From assembly GCA_034113365.1 (NCBI GenBank), contig JAXEXP010000081.1, positions 1 through 31,111 on the forward strand: DNA of 31,111 nt. Reading direction: 5' to 3'. A model generated the notes under the pieces. It saw nothing but the letters and a program-made list of their open reading frames with translations, was not told the DNA's origin and did no database searches. The first letter of the stretch is position 1, and the number at the start of each line of letters is the position of its first letter. The translations under genes and the position numbers were made by a program. Shown here piece after piece: positions 1-7,584 of the stretch. The stretch comes from Spyradocola sp034113365. GTDB taxonomy: Bacteria; Bacillota; Clostridia; Christensenellales; UBA1750.

Positions 1-19
1 TGACGGCGGTGCGCTGTCA

Positions 20-108
20 GGCCGCATCCGTCCCGGCCGAAGGCCGGGCCCCGGGCCGCCCAGCGGGCGGCCCGGGGGTTTGCGCGCAGCGCAAACACGG
101 GTGCGGCC
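20..108. other. Fully paired four-way-junction (cloverleaf) element
   Basis: Every base of this 89-nt stretch is either paired or in a hairpin loop. The outer stem is 20-31 with 97-108 (12 bp, one G-T wobble). Inside it, with no unpaired junction bases, lie arm A 32-38/42-48 (7 bp, loop GAA), arm B 49-60/66-77 (12 bp, loop CAGCG) and arm C 78-85/89-96 (8 bp, loop GCA). The stretch is extremely GC-rich and lies upstream of the pheA promoter, so it is probably not in that mRNA. It is not a tRNA: the arm and loop sizes are wrong and there is no T-loop. It could be a structured RNA, a 3' end of an upstream gene, or a palindromic mobile or REP-like element. Its function is unknown to me. Confidence 0.7.
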
Positions 109-152
109 GTCCCCCCGCGGCGCTGGTCGCCCCGGCAGGGAGCCGTTTCCTC

Positions 153-209
153 ATGCAGAAAAATCCGCATTGTGTTATTTTTATGCAATGCGGGTTTGCT
201 TTTGCCTGA
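153..209 (+). promoter_or_regulatory. Possible leader ORF with two mutually exclusive hairpins before pheA
   Basis: Hairpin 1 pairs 161-172 with 186-197 (12 bp, one wobble), with A-rich and T-rich flanks like a terminator. Hairpin 2 pairs 154-164 with 177-187 (11 positions, one mismatch). The two overlap, so only one can form. An 18-codon frame starts at ATG 153, has GGGAG at 138-142 and contains three Phe codons. This resembles an attenuator, but a good promoter lies downstream at 195-223 and no promoter is visible upstream, so the role is speculative. Confidence 0.25.
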
Positions 210-223
210 AACTGTGATATACT
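195..223 (+). promoter_or_regulatory. Sigma-A-type promoter for the aromatic operon
   Basis: TTTGCT at 195-200, a 17-bp spacer and TATACT at 218-223, with an extended -10 TG at 215-216. It predicts a start near 230, about 45 nt before the pheA ATG. The -35 box overlaps the right arm of the hairpin at 161-197. Confidence 0.6.
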
Positions 224-275
224 GATTTTATTCCGCTTGGAGCGGCAATAAATCCTCACAGGGAGGTGACGGAAT

Positions 276-1358
276 ATGACGGAACTGGAGCAAGCGCGCC
301 TGGTCATCAACGAGGTGGACAAGCAGATGGCGGAGCTGTTCTGCAAGCGCATGCAGGCCGTGGAATCCGTCGCGCACTACAAGGCAGAGCGCCATCTGCC
401 CATCTTCGACGCGGCGCGCGAGGAGGCCGTCATCCGCAGGAACTGCGCCTATGTGCAGGATCTGCGCTATCTTCCCTACTACGAGGACTTCATCCGCCAC
501 AACATGGCGCTTTCCAAGGACTATCAGTCCACGCTGATCCACTCGACGGTGGTGGGCTATTTCGGCACGGAGGGCAGCCATACCCACACGGCGGCCAAGA
601 ACCTGTTCCCCTGCGAGCGCACGGTCTCCTTCGACACGTTTGAGGAGATCTTCGACGCGGTGCAGGACGGCAGCATCTCCTACGGCGTGATCCCCTTTGA
701 GAACAGCAACACGGGCGACGTGGGCAACATACTGGACCTGCTGCGCTCGCACGAGCTGTACATCCGCGGCATGTATGATCTGAAGATCCGCCAGAACCTG
801 CTGGGTCTGCCCGGCGCCACCGCTGCGGACATCAAGACCGTCTACTCGCATCCGCAGGGGCTGATGCAGTGCCGGGAATACCTCAACGACAAGGGCATCC
901 GTCAGGAGACGTATGTCTCTACTTCGCTTGCGGCAAAACACGTCAAGGAACTGGGCGACCCCTCCTGCGGTGCGATCGCCTCTTTGGCGACCGCCGAGCT
1001 CTACGGTCTGTCCGTGCTGGCTGCGGACATCAACACCAAGGACAACAACACCACCCGATTTATCATCATCGCTAAATCGATGGCCGAAAACGGCGATCGA
1101 TTTAGCCTTTTGTTTACCGTCAACCACGAGGTCGGGCAGCTGGCAAAGGTCATGTATACCATCAGCTCTCTGGGCTTTAACCTGGAGTGCATCAAGTCCC
1201 GCCCGCTCAAGGACGTACCTTGGCAATATTATTTCTACATCGAGGTGGTCGGCGACCTGTCCGGCGCGGCCGCTTCGACCCTGCTGACCGAGCTGCACAA
1301 GGTGTGCACGCAGATCAAGGTGCTGGGCACCTACACCATAGAAAAGTCCGATGCATAA
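276..1358 (+). CDS. pheA: Bifunctional chorismate mutase / prephenate dehydratase (P-protein)
   Basis: Converts chorismate to prephenate and then to phenylpyruvate, the committed route to phenylalanine. The N-terminal ~88 residues are an AroQ-type mutase: Arg8, an Arg in FCKRM, the Lys in HYKAE and the Arg in DAAREE match the E. coli catalytic set. Prephenate dehydratase runs from about residue 92 (GYFGTEGSHT) through the NTTRF motif near 259. A C-terminal ACT domain from about 275 carries HEVGQL and a KSRP variant of the ESRP motif, so feedback inhibition by Phe is likely. GGGAGGTG at 261-268 fixes the start. It is the first gene of the operon. The fusion is like that of enteric bacteria; B. 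subtilis instead puts the mutase on DAHP synthase. Length (360 aa) is typical. Confidence 0.95.
   Translation: MTELEQARLVINEVDKQMAELFCKRMQAVESVAHYKAERHLPIFDAAREEAVIRRNCAYVQDLRYLPYYEDFIRHNMALSKDYQSTLIHSTVVGYFGTEGSHTHTAAKNLFPCERTVSFDTFEEIFDAVQDGSISYGVIPFENSNTGDVGNILDLLRSHELYIRGMYDLKIRQNLLGLPGATAADIKTVYSHPQGLMQCREYLNDKGIRQETYVSTSLAAKHVKELGDPSCGAIASLATAELYGLSVLAADINTKDNNTTRFIIIAKSMAENGDRFSLLFTVNHEVGQLAKVMYTISSLGFNLECIKSRPLKDVPWQYYFYIEVVGDLSGAAASTLLTELHKVCTQIKVLGTYTIEKSDA
1071..1106. repeat. Perfect intragenic inverted repeat inside pheA
   Basis: GCTAAATCGAT at 1071-1081 is the exact reverse complement of 1096-1106, and the intervening bases can extend the hairpin with GCCG/CGGC. It falls at the junction of the dehydratase and ACT domains, about codons 266-277. 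The segment is more AT-rich than its surroundings. Confidence 0.6.
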
Positions 1359-1450
1359 ACCTGCACCGGCGGCATACAGGCGGGGAGCGGTGGCGAACAT
1401 CGTTCCCTTTTTGTTGCGAGAGGATCATTCAGAGCACGGAGGATGGCAGT

Positions 1451-2449
1451 ATGGAACTTACGGTCAAACTGGGGTCTCGGTCGTACCCCATCCATTTTGA
1501 GCACGGCATACTCGGCCGCATCGGCGAGCATGTGGATTTAGGCCGCAGGGTGATGATCGTGACCGACGACGGCGTGCCTGCGGCTTACGCGGAGAAGCTG
1601 CTGGCGCAGTGCCCGCAGGGTTTCGTTCGCACGGTGCACATGGGCGAGGGCGCAAAGTCCTTCCCGGTGTATGAGGAGCTGTGCACGGCGCTGCTGGAGC
1701 ACGGCTTTACGCGCAAGGACCTGGTGATCGGGCTGGGCGGCGGCGTCGTGGGCGACCTGTCGGGGTTCGTGGCGGCCAGCTACATGCGCGGCATCGACTT
1801 TGTGGGCATCCCCACCACCACGCTGTCGCAGATCGACTCGTCGGTGGGCGGCAAGATGGCCATCAACCTTGCCGGCGTCAAGAACATCATCGGCGCGTTC
1901 CACCAGCCCAGGGCGGTGTTCATCGACGGCGACGTGCTGGGCACGCTGCCTCCCCGGCACTTTGCAAACGGCCTTGCCGAGGCCGTCAAGATGGGCTTCA
2001 TCGCCGACCCCGAGATCATCCGGCTGTTTGAAGCGGACGACTGGAAGGCGCATCTGGACGAGATCATCTACCGCGCGATCGCGGCCAAGGCGCACGTGGT
2101 GGAGATCGACGAGAAGGAGCAGAACGAGCGCAAGAGCCTGAACTTCGGCCACACCATCGGCCACGGCATCGAGAGCGCGGGGCATCTTGCCGACCTGTAC
2201 CACGGCGAGTGCGTGGGGCTGGGCATGCTGTACTTCTTTACGGACGAGGCACTGAAAGCCCGCTGCATCCGCATACTGGAAAAGCTGGGGCTGCCGACGG
2301 AGACGAACGTTGACAAGGACGCGGTCTACGCGGCGCTGACGCACGACAAGAAGGGCGACGGCAAGACCGTCAGCGTGGTCAAGGTGGATGAGCTGGGCAG
2401 CTACCGGCTGGAAAAGATGAGCTACGACGCCATCCGCGCGCTGCTGTGA
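1451..2449 (+). CDS. aroB: 3-dehydroquinate synthase
   Basis: Converts DAHP to 3-dehydroquinate, the second shikimate step, using NAD and a divalent metal. The glycine-rich NAD site reads GLGGGVVGDLSGF, followed by PTTTLSQIDSSVGGK. The metal ligands are the Glu in GLAEAVKMG, the first His of FGHTIGH and the His in YHGECVGLG. GGAGG at 1438-1442 supports ATG 1451; the open frame continues upstream, but that part overlaps pheA and has no homology. At 332 aa it is slightly short for the family (about 350-360) but all core motifs are present. The 92-nt gap after pheA is the largest spacing in the operon and shows no clear terminator or promoter. Confidence 0.95.
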   Translation: MELTVKLGSRSYPIHFEHGILGRIGEHVDLGRRVMIVTDDGVPAAYAEKLLAQCPQGFVRTVHMGEGAKSFPVYEELCTALLEHGFTRKDLVIGLGGGVVGDLSGFVAASYMRGIDFVGIPTTTLSQIDSSVGGKMAINLAGVKNIIGAFHQPRAVFIDGDVLGTLPPRHFANGLAEAVKMGFIADPEIIRLFEADDWKAHLDEIIYRAIAAKAHVVEIDEKEQNERKSLNFGHTIGHGIESAGHLADLYHGECVGLGMLYFFTDEALKARCIRILEKLGLPTETNVDKDAVYAALTHDKKGDGKTVSVVKVDELGSYRLEKMSYDAIRALL

Positions 2450-2463
2450 CACGGGAGAGCAAT

Positions 2464-3585
2464 ATGAGAAGCACGATCGGACGCAATTTTTCACTGACGA
2501 TATTCGGCGAGTCGCACGGCCCGGCGGTGGGCTTTGTGCTGGACGGGCTGCCGGCGGGCATCACGCTGGATCTGGACCGCATCCGCGGAGAATTAGACAA
2601 GCGCAAGCCCACGGGCAAGATCTCCACGCAGCGGCACGAGGCTGACGAATTCAAGTTCCTGAGCGGCTATTATGAGGGCCACACCACGGGCACGCCTCTG
2701 ACGTTTGTGATCGAGAACACCAGTCAGCGCTCGCGGGACTATGAGAAGATGAAGTACCTCCCCCGCCCCTCGCACGCGGACTTTTCGGCGTTTGCCAAGT
2801 ACGGCGGCTATCAGGACGCGCGGGGCGGCGGGCATTTCTCCGGCCGCGTGACGACGGGACTGGTCGCGGCGGGCGCGATCTTCGAGCAGATCCTCGCGGA
2901 GCACGGCATCACCATCGGCACGCACATCCTGCGCTGTCAGGACGCCTGCGACCGGCATTTTGACGAGGGCAATCTCGCGGTGGACATAGCGAAGCTGGAC
3001 AGCCCGGACTTCCCGGTGCTGGACGCGGACGCGGGGCGCAGGATCCACGCCATCATCGAGCAGGCGCAGCGCGAGGGCGACTCGGTGGGCGCGGTGCTGG
3101 AGACGGCGGTGCACGGCCTGCCCGCGGGCATCGGCGAGCCCATGCTGCACACGGTGGAGAGCGAGCTGTCGGCGCTGCTGTTCGGCATCCCGGCGGTCAA
3201 GGGCGTGCAGTTCGGCGCGGGCTTCGGGTTTGCGGACATGGTGGGCAGTCAGGCCAACGACGCGATCTTGGGCGTTACGAACGGCAGGCTGCGCACGCGC
3301 ACCAACCACAACGGCGGCATCAACGGCGGCATCACCAACGGCATGCCGGTGGTGTTCTCCACGGTCATCAAGCCCACGCCGTCCATCTACAAGGAGCAGG
3401 ACACCATCGACCTTACGACGGGCAAGCCCGCAAAGCTTGTCATCGAGGGGCGGCACGACCCGGCGATCTTCCACCGGGCGCGGTGCGTGGTGGACGCGGC
3501 GGCGGCCATCGTGCTGTGCGACCTGATGATGGGACGATTCGGCTATCTGTGGGCCAGAAAGGAGCCGGCATGCGCTACGGACTGA
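2464..3585 (+). CDS. aroC: Chorismate synthase
   Basis: Makes chorismate from EPSP with reduced FMN, the last common step. Recognised by the N-terminal GRNFSLTIFGESHGPAVG, then RPSHADFSAFAKYGG, DARGGGHFSGR and the C-terminal TNHNGGINGGITNGMP block. ATG 2464 gives the usual family N-terminus. A GTG at 2446 overlapping the aroB stop is in frame but would add six unsupported residues. GGGAG at 2453-2457 lies 6 nt before the ATG. At 373 aa it is a normal bacterial monofunctional form, so an external flavin reductase is probably needed. Its end overlaps the start of the next gene by 16 nt, suggesting translational coupling. Confidence 0.96.
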   Translation: MRSTIGRNFSLTIFGESHGPAVGFVLDGLPAGITLDLDRIRGELDKRKPTGKISTQRHEADEFKFLSGYYEGHTTGTPLTFVIENTSQRSRDYEKMKYLPRPSHADFSAFAKYGGYQDARGGGHFSGRVTTGLVAAGAIFEQILAEHGITIGTHILRCQDACDRHFDEGNLAVDIAKLDSPDFPVLDADAGRRIHAIIEQAQREGDSVGAVLETAVHGLPAGIGEPMLHTVESELSALLFGIPAVKGVQFGAGFGFADMVGSQANDAILGVTNGRLRTRTNHNGGINGGITNGMPVVFSTVIKPTPSIYKEQDTIDLTTGKPAKLVIEGRHDPAIFHRARCVVDAAAAIVLCDLMMGRFGYLWARKEPACATD

Positions 3586-4823
3586 TTGGCGAAAAGCTGG
3601 GGCACAGCTTCTCCAAGCTCATCCACGAGCAGCTGTGCAGCTACACCTACGACCTCATCCCCCTTGCGCGGGAGGAGGTGGACGGCTTCATGACGCGGCG
3701 GGAGTTTTCCGCCATCAACGTGACCATCCCCTATAAGGAGACGGTGATCCCCTACCTGACGTTCGTCGACCCGGCGGCAAAGGCCATCGGCGCGGTGAAC
3801 ACCGTGGTCAACCGCGGCGGGCTGCTCTACGGCTACAACACGGACTTTGCGGGCATCGAGTACATGCTGGACAAACACGGCTTTGTGCTGGAAGGCAAAA
3901 AGGTGCTGATCTTAGGCTCCGGCGGCACGTGCAAGACGGCCTCGGCCGTGGCGCGGCACAGAGGGGCGCGGGCGCTGTACGTCGTGTCGCGCACCGCGGG
4001 CGACGGGCGCATCAGCTACGAGCAGGCGGTGGCGGAGCACACAGACGCCGACGTGATCATCAACACCACGCCGGTCGGGATGTATCCGAACATCGACGCG
4101 CGGCCCATCGACCTTGCGGCCTTCCCGAGGCTGCGCGCGGTGGTGGACGTGATCTACAACCCGCTGAAAACAGCGCTGCTTTTGCAGGCGGAGGAACTGT
4201 CCATCCCCTGCTGCAACGGGCTGGAGATGCTGGTGGCGCAGGCCAAGTACGCCGCCGAGCGCTTCATCGACGCCAGGCTGCCCGACGACAGCATCGCGCA
4301 GGTGCACGCGCAGCTGTGCGCAGACCGCCGGAATCTGGCGCTGATCGGCATGCCCTCGTGCGGCAAGTCCACCATTGGGCAGATCCTGGCGCAGCAGCTG
4401 GGCAAGAAGTTCGTGGATCTGGACGAGCTGATCGTGCAGCGGGCGGGCAAGTCCATCGTGGACATCTTCGCCGAGGTGGGCGAAGCGGGCTTCCGCGCGC
4501 AGGAGAAGGAGGCGCTGCGGCAGGTCGCGGGGCAGACGGGGCTGGTGATCGCAACCGGCGGCGGCATCATCAAGGACGCGGACAACGTGCGGCTGCTGCG
4601 GCACAACAGCGCGATTTGCTTCATCGACCGGGATTTGCAAAACCTCATCCCCTCCGACCCGACGCGGCCGCTGTCCTCGAGCTACGAGGCGGTCAAGGCG
4701 ATGTACGAGCAGCGCCTGCCGCTCTACCGGGGGTATGCGGACTTCATTGCGGAGAACAACGGCGAGCTTGCCGCCACGGTGCAGACGATAAAGGAGAAAT
4801 TCTATGAAACTGCTTGTTCTTAA
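3570..4823 (+). CDS. aroE/aroK: Fused shikimate dehydrogenase - shikimate kinase
   Basis: One 417-aa frame carries two consecutive shikimate-pathway enzymes. Residues 1-245 are NADP-dependent shikimate dehydrogenase: GHSFSKLIHE substrate loop, catalytic Lys56 in NVTIPYKE, Asp92 in YNTDFAG and the dinucleotide loop GSGGTCKTA. From about residue 252 comes shikimate kinase: Walker A GMPSCGKST near 260, DLDELI, the shikimate Arg in GEAGFRAQE, ATGGGII and the lid DPTRPLS. The product of the first domain is the substrate of the second. GGAG at 3561 precedes ATG 3570, 16 nt inside aroC. There is no stop or frameshift between the domains. Fusions among aro genes are known (fungal AROM is the extreme), but how common this pairing is in Clostridia I cannot say. 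Confidence 0.95.
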   Translation: MRYGLIGEKLGHSFSKLIHEQLCSYTYDLIPLAREEVDGFMTRREFSAINVTIPYKETVIPYLTFVDPAAKAIGAVNTVVNRGGLLYGYNTDFAGIEYMLDKHGFVLEGKKVLILGSGGTCKTASAVARHRGARALYVVSRTAGDGRISYEQAVAEHTDADVIINTTPVGMYPNIDARPIDLAAFPRLRAVVDVIYNPLKTALLLQAEELSIPCCNGLEMLVAQAKYAAERFIDARLPDDSIAQVHAQLCADRRNLALIGMPSCGKSTIGQILAQQLGKKFVDLDELIVQRAGKSIVDIFAEVGEAGFRAQEKEALRQVAGQTGLVIATGGGIIKDADNVRLLRHNSAICFIDRDLQNLIPSDPTRPLSSSYEAVKAMYEQRLPLYRGYADFIAENNGELAATVQTIKEKFYETACS

Positions 4824-5238
4824 CGGCCCCAACATCAACATGCTGGGCATCCGCGAGCCCGACATCTACGGCCGGACGACGTATGCGGACCTGGTCAAGA
4901 CCATCGAGGAGGTCTGCGCGCGGGAGGGCATCGAGGTGGAATGCCTGCAGTCCAACCACGAGGGCCAGCTGGTGGACTGGATCCAGGGCGCGTACCAGAG
5001 GGTGGACGGCATTGTGATGAACCCGGCGGCGTACACGCACACGTCGGTGGCGATCCTCGACGCGCTCAAGGCAGTCGGCCTGCCCGCGGTGGAGATCCAC
5101 ATCTCCAACATCTATGAGCGCGAGGAATTCCGGCACCACTCCTACCCGGGCATGGCGTGCGTCAAGACCATCTACGGCCACGGCGTGAAGGGCTACGAAG
5201 AAGCCATCCTGTTTCTGAAGGACTACCTGAGCAAATAA
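4804..5238 (+). CDS. aroQ: 3-dehydroquinate dehydratase, type II
   Basis: Dehydrates 3-dehydroquinate to 3-dehydroshikimate by the anti-elimination (type II) mechanism. It is a small 144-aa flavodoxin-like protein expected to form a dodecamer. LNGPNINMLG opens the protein, Tyr22 in PDIYG is the catalytic tyrosine, and NPAAYTHTS and EIHISNIYERE supply the substrate-binding Asn and catalytic His. The start lies 20 nt inside the end of aroE/K, with AAAGGAG just upstream, so translation is probably coupled. It completes the step between aroB and the aroE domain. Confidence 0.95.
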   Translation: MKLLVLNGPNINMLGIREPDIYGRTTYADLVKTIEEVCAREGIEVECLQSNHEGQLVDWIQGAYQRVDGIVMNPAAYTHTSVAILDALKAVGLPAVEIHISNIYEREEFRHHSYPGMACVKTIYGHGVKGYEEAILFLKDYLSK

Positions 5239-5271
5239 AGCACAATTTTCGGACACAAGAGGGATAAAACG

Positions 5272-6288
5272 ATGATCATTTCGATGAAAAAGGGAGCGCC
5301 CCAGGAAGAAGTCAATAAGCTGGTACAATATTTCGAGGATCAGGGGCTTTCCGTGACCATGATCTCGGGCGACAACTACAACGTGTTCGGTCTGGTGGGC
5401 GACACGACGGTGGTGGACGAGACGCAGATCGCAGTCAACCCGTTCGTGGACACCATCACCCGCGTCTCCGCGCCGTACAAGAAGGTCAACCGCCTGTTCC
5501 ACCCCGAGGACACCGTGGTGGACTGCGGCGGCGTCAAGATCGGCGGGCAGGAGAAGATCGCCATCATCGCGGGGCCCTGCTCCATCGAGGGGCTGGAGCC
5601 CACGCTGGAGATCGCATCGGCCGTGAAGGCGGCGGGTGCGACGATGCTGCGCGGCGGCGCGTACAAGCCCCGCACCAGCCCGTATGCGTTCCAGGGCCTG
5701 GGCACCGAGGGCATTCTTGCGATGGTGGAGGCCAAAAAGGCCACGGGCATGCCCATCGTCTCCGAGCTGATGGCCATCGAGCATCTGGACGAGTTCGTGG
5801 AGTATGTGGACGTAATCCAGATCGGCGCGCGCAACATGCAGAACTTTGACCTGCTCAAGGCCGTGGGCAAGACCAACAAGCCCGTGCTGCTCAAGCGCGG
5901 CCTGGCCAACACCATCGAGGAGTGGCTGATGAGCGCCGAATACATCATGGCGGGCGGCAACGAGAACGTGATCCTGTGCGAGCGCGGCATCCGCACGTTT
6001 GAAAAGTACACCCGCAACACGCTGGACCTGTCCGTGATCCCGATCGTCAAGGAAAAGACGCACCTGCCCATCGTGATCGACCCCTCGCACGCCACGGGCG
6101 ACTGGCGGCTGGTGGAGTCCATGTCGCTGGCGGCGGTGGCCGCGGGCGCGGACGGCCTCATCATCGAGGTGCACACCTGCCCCTCCAAGGCCTGGTCGGA
6201 CGGCGCGCAGACGCTCACGCCCGCGCACTTTGCCTCCGTGGTCAAGAAGGCCCGCCGCATCGCCGCGGTCATCGACCGGGAGCTGTAA
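5272..6288 (+). CDS. aroF: 3-deoxy-7-phosphoheptulonate (DAHP) synthase
   Basis: Condenses PEP and erythrose 4-phosphate, the entry step of the pathway. The first ~70 residues form a ferredoxin-like regulatory domain of the Thermotoga maritima DAHP synthase type, a likely site of feedback by Tyr or Phe. The barrel domain shows AGPCSIEG, LRGGAYKPRTSPYAF, QIGARNMQN, LLKRG, CERGIRTFEKYTRNTLD and DPSHATG, which include the PEP, metal and phosphate ligands. At 338 aa it has the expected length for this class and carries no fused chorismate mutase, consistent with the mutase being on PheA. AGAGGG lies upstream, and the 33-nt gap to aroQ has no visible signal. The symbol aroF is used by convention; some annotate this class as aroA(G). 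Confidence 0.94.
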   Translation: MIISMKKGAPQEEVNKLVQYFEDQGLSVTMISGDNYNVFGLVGDTTVVDETQIAVNPFVDTITRVSAPYKKVNRLFHPEDTVVDCGGVKIGGQEKIAIIAGPCSIEGLEPTLEIASAVKAAGATMLRGGAYKPRTSPYAFQGLGTEGILAMVEAKKATGMPIVSELMAIEHLDEFVEYVDVIQIGARNMQNFDLLKAVGKTNKPVLLKRGLANTIEEWLMSAEYIMAGGNENVILCERGIRTFEKYTRNTLDLSVIPIVKEKTHLPIVIDPSHATGDWRLVESMSLAAVAAGADGLIIEVHTCPSKAWSDGAQTLTPAHFASVVKKARRIAAVIDREL

Positions 6289-6300
6289 GGAGGGGGCGGC

Positions 6301-7584
6301 ATGATCGTCAAAATCCATCCCGCGCGCTGCTGCGGCACGGTGCGGGTGCCGCCCTCCAAGTCCATGGCGCACCGCGCGCTGCTGTGCGCGGCTTTCGCGG
6401 ACGGCGTGTCGGAGCTTTCCGGCATCACGGGCTCGGAGGACATGGAGGCGACGCTGGGCGCGCTGGAAGCCTTGGGCTGCAAGGTGGAGCGCGAGGGCGA
6501 CGTCTGCCGCGTGACGGGCTGCGGCGGGTTCCCGGGGAACCTTGCCGAGGGCGTCACGGTGGACTGTCGTGAGTCGGGCTCGGCGCTGCGGTTTCTGATC
6601 CCGATCTTCGCGCTGGGGCCGCAGACGACGGTGTTCACCGGGCACGGGCGGCTGATGGAGCGCTCGCAGAGCGTGTACGAGCAGCTGTTTGCCCAGCGCG
6701 GGCTGCTGTTTGAGAAAAAAGACGGCGCGCTGGTGGTGCGCGGGCCGCTCAAAAGCGGCGATTATGAGCTCAGCGGCAACGTCAGCTCCCAGTTCATCAC
6801 GGGGCTGCTCTACGCGCTGCCCCTGCTGCCCGGCGCGTCGCGCATCCTCATCAAGCCGCCGTTCCAGAGCCGGGGCTACGTGGATCTGACGCTGCAGATG
6901 CTGCGGCGCTTCGGCGTGCGCGCCTGGTTCGAGGGCGAATACACGCTCATCATCCCCGGCGGGCAGCGCTACACGGCTGCGGACTACGCGGTGGAGGGCG
7001 ACTACTCGCAGTGCGCGTTCTTCGCGGTGCTGGCGGCGCTGCAGGGCGGCATCAAGCTGACCAACCTGCGCAGCGATTCCCTCCAGGGCGACCGGGTGAT
7101 CCTGGACATCCTGCGCCGGTGCGGGGCGAAGCTTACGGAAGATGCGGACAGCGTCTCGTTTGACGCTGCATCGCTTGCGGGCGCTCAGATCGACGTGGGC
7201 GACTGCCCCGACCTGGCGCCCATCCTGTCGGTGATGGGGATGTACGCAGCCGGCGAAACGCGGCTTAACAACGCGGCGCGGCTGCGCGACAAGGAGAGCG
7301 ACCGCATCGAGGCGATGGAGACCGAGCTGCGCAAGCTGGGCGTATCCGTCTCCTCCACGCGGGACAGCATGACCATCCCGGGCTGCGCGGGCGCGCCCGC
7401 CTTCCCCGAAACCACGGTGCACGGCCACAACGACCACCGCATCGTGATGAGCCTTGCGATCGCGGCGACGCTGGGCGGCGCGCCGCTGGTCATCGAGGAC
7501 GCGCAGGCCATCCGCAAGACCTATCCGGACTTTTTCGAGGTGCTCGCCTCCATCGGCGGGAGAATCGAGGTTGTACATGAATAG
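6301..7584 (+). CDS. aroA: 5-enolpyruvylshikimate-3-phosphate synthase
   Basis: Transfers enolpyruvyl from PEP to shikimate 3-phosphate. Seen motifs: VPPSKSMAHRALL with Lys20, DCRESGSALRFL for the PEP-binding Gly-rich segment, SSQFITGLLYALP, the catalytic Asp in DCPDLAPIL, LRDKESDRI and the C-terminal NDHRIVMSLAIAA. Several positions are slightly unusual (TGHGRLMERSQS, GDYSQCAFF), but every expected block is in order. Length 427 aa is normal. AAGGAGGG just after the aroF stop gives a very strong ribosome site with a 12-nt intergenic gap. The 3' end overlaps tyrA by 8 nt. Confidence 0.96.
   Translation: MIVKIHPARCCGTVRVPPSKSMAHRALLCAAFADGVSELSGITGSEDMEATLGALEALGCKVEREGDVCRVTGCGGFPGNLAEGVTVDCRESGSALRFLIPIFALGPQTTVFTGHGRLMERSQSVYEQLFAQRGLLFEKKDGALVVRGPLKSGDYELSGNVSSQFITGLLYALPLLPGASRILIKPPFQSRGYVDLTLQMLRRFGVRAWFEGEYTLIIPGGQRYTAADYAVEGDYSQCAFFAVLAALQGGIKLTNLRSDSLQGDRVILDILRRCGAKLTEDADSVSFDAASLAGAQIDVGDCPDLAPILSVMGMYAAGETRLNNAARLRDKESDRIEAMETELRKLGVSVSSTRDSMTIPGCAGAPAFPETTVHGHNDHRIVMSLAIAATLGGAPLVIEDAQAIRKTYPDFFEVLASIGGRIEVVHE

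Noticed and set aside
20..108. tRNA or tRNA-like gene
   Set aside because: The cloverleaf has loops of 3, 5 and 3 bases, no anticodon-sized loop, no TTC arm and no CCA-type end.
224..275. T-box or tryptophan/phenylalanine riboswitch upstream of pheA
   Set aside because: The leader after the predicted start is only about 45 nt and shows no T-box sequence or specifier stem.
1351..1500. Small frame bridging pheA and aroB
   Set aside because: It overlaps both genes out of frame, lacks a ribosome site and has no recognisable features.
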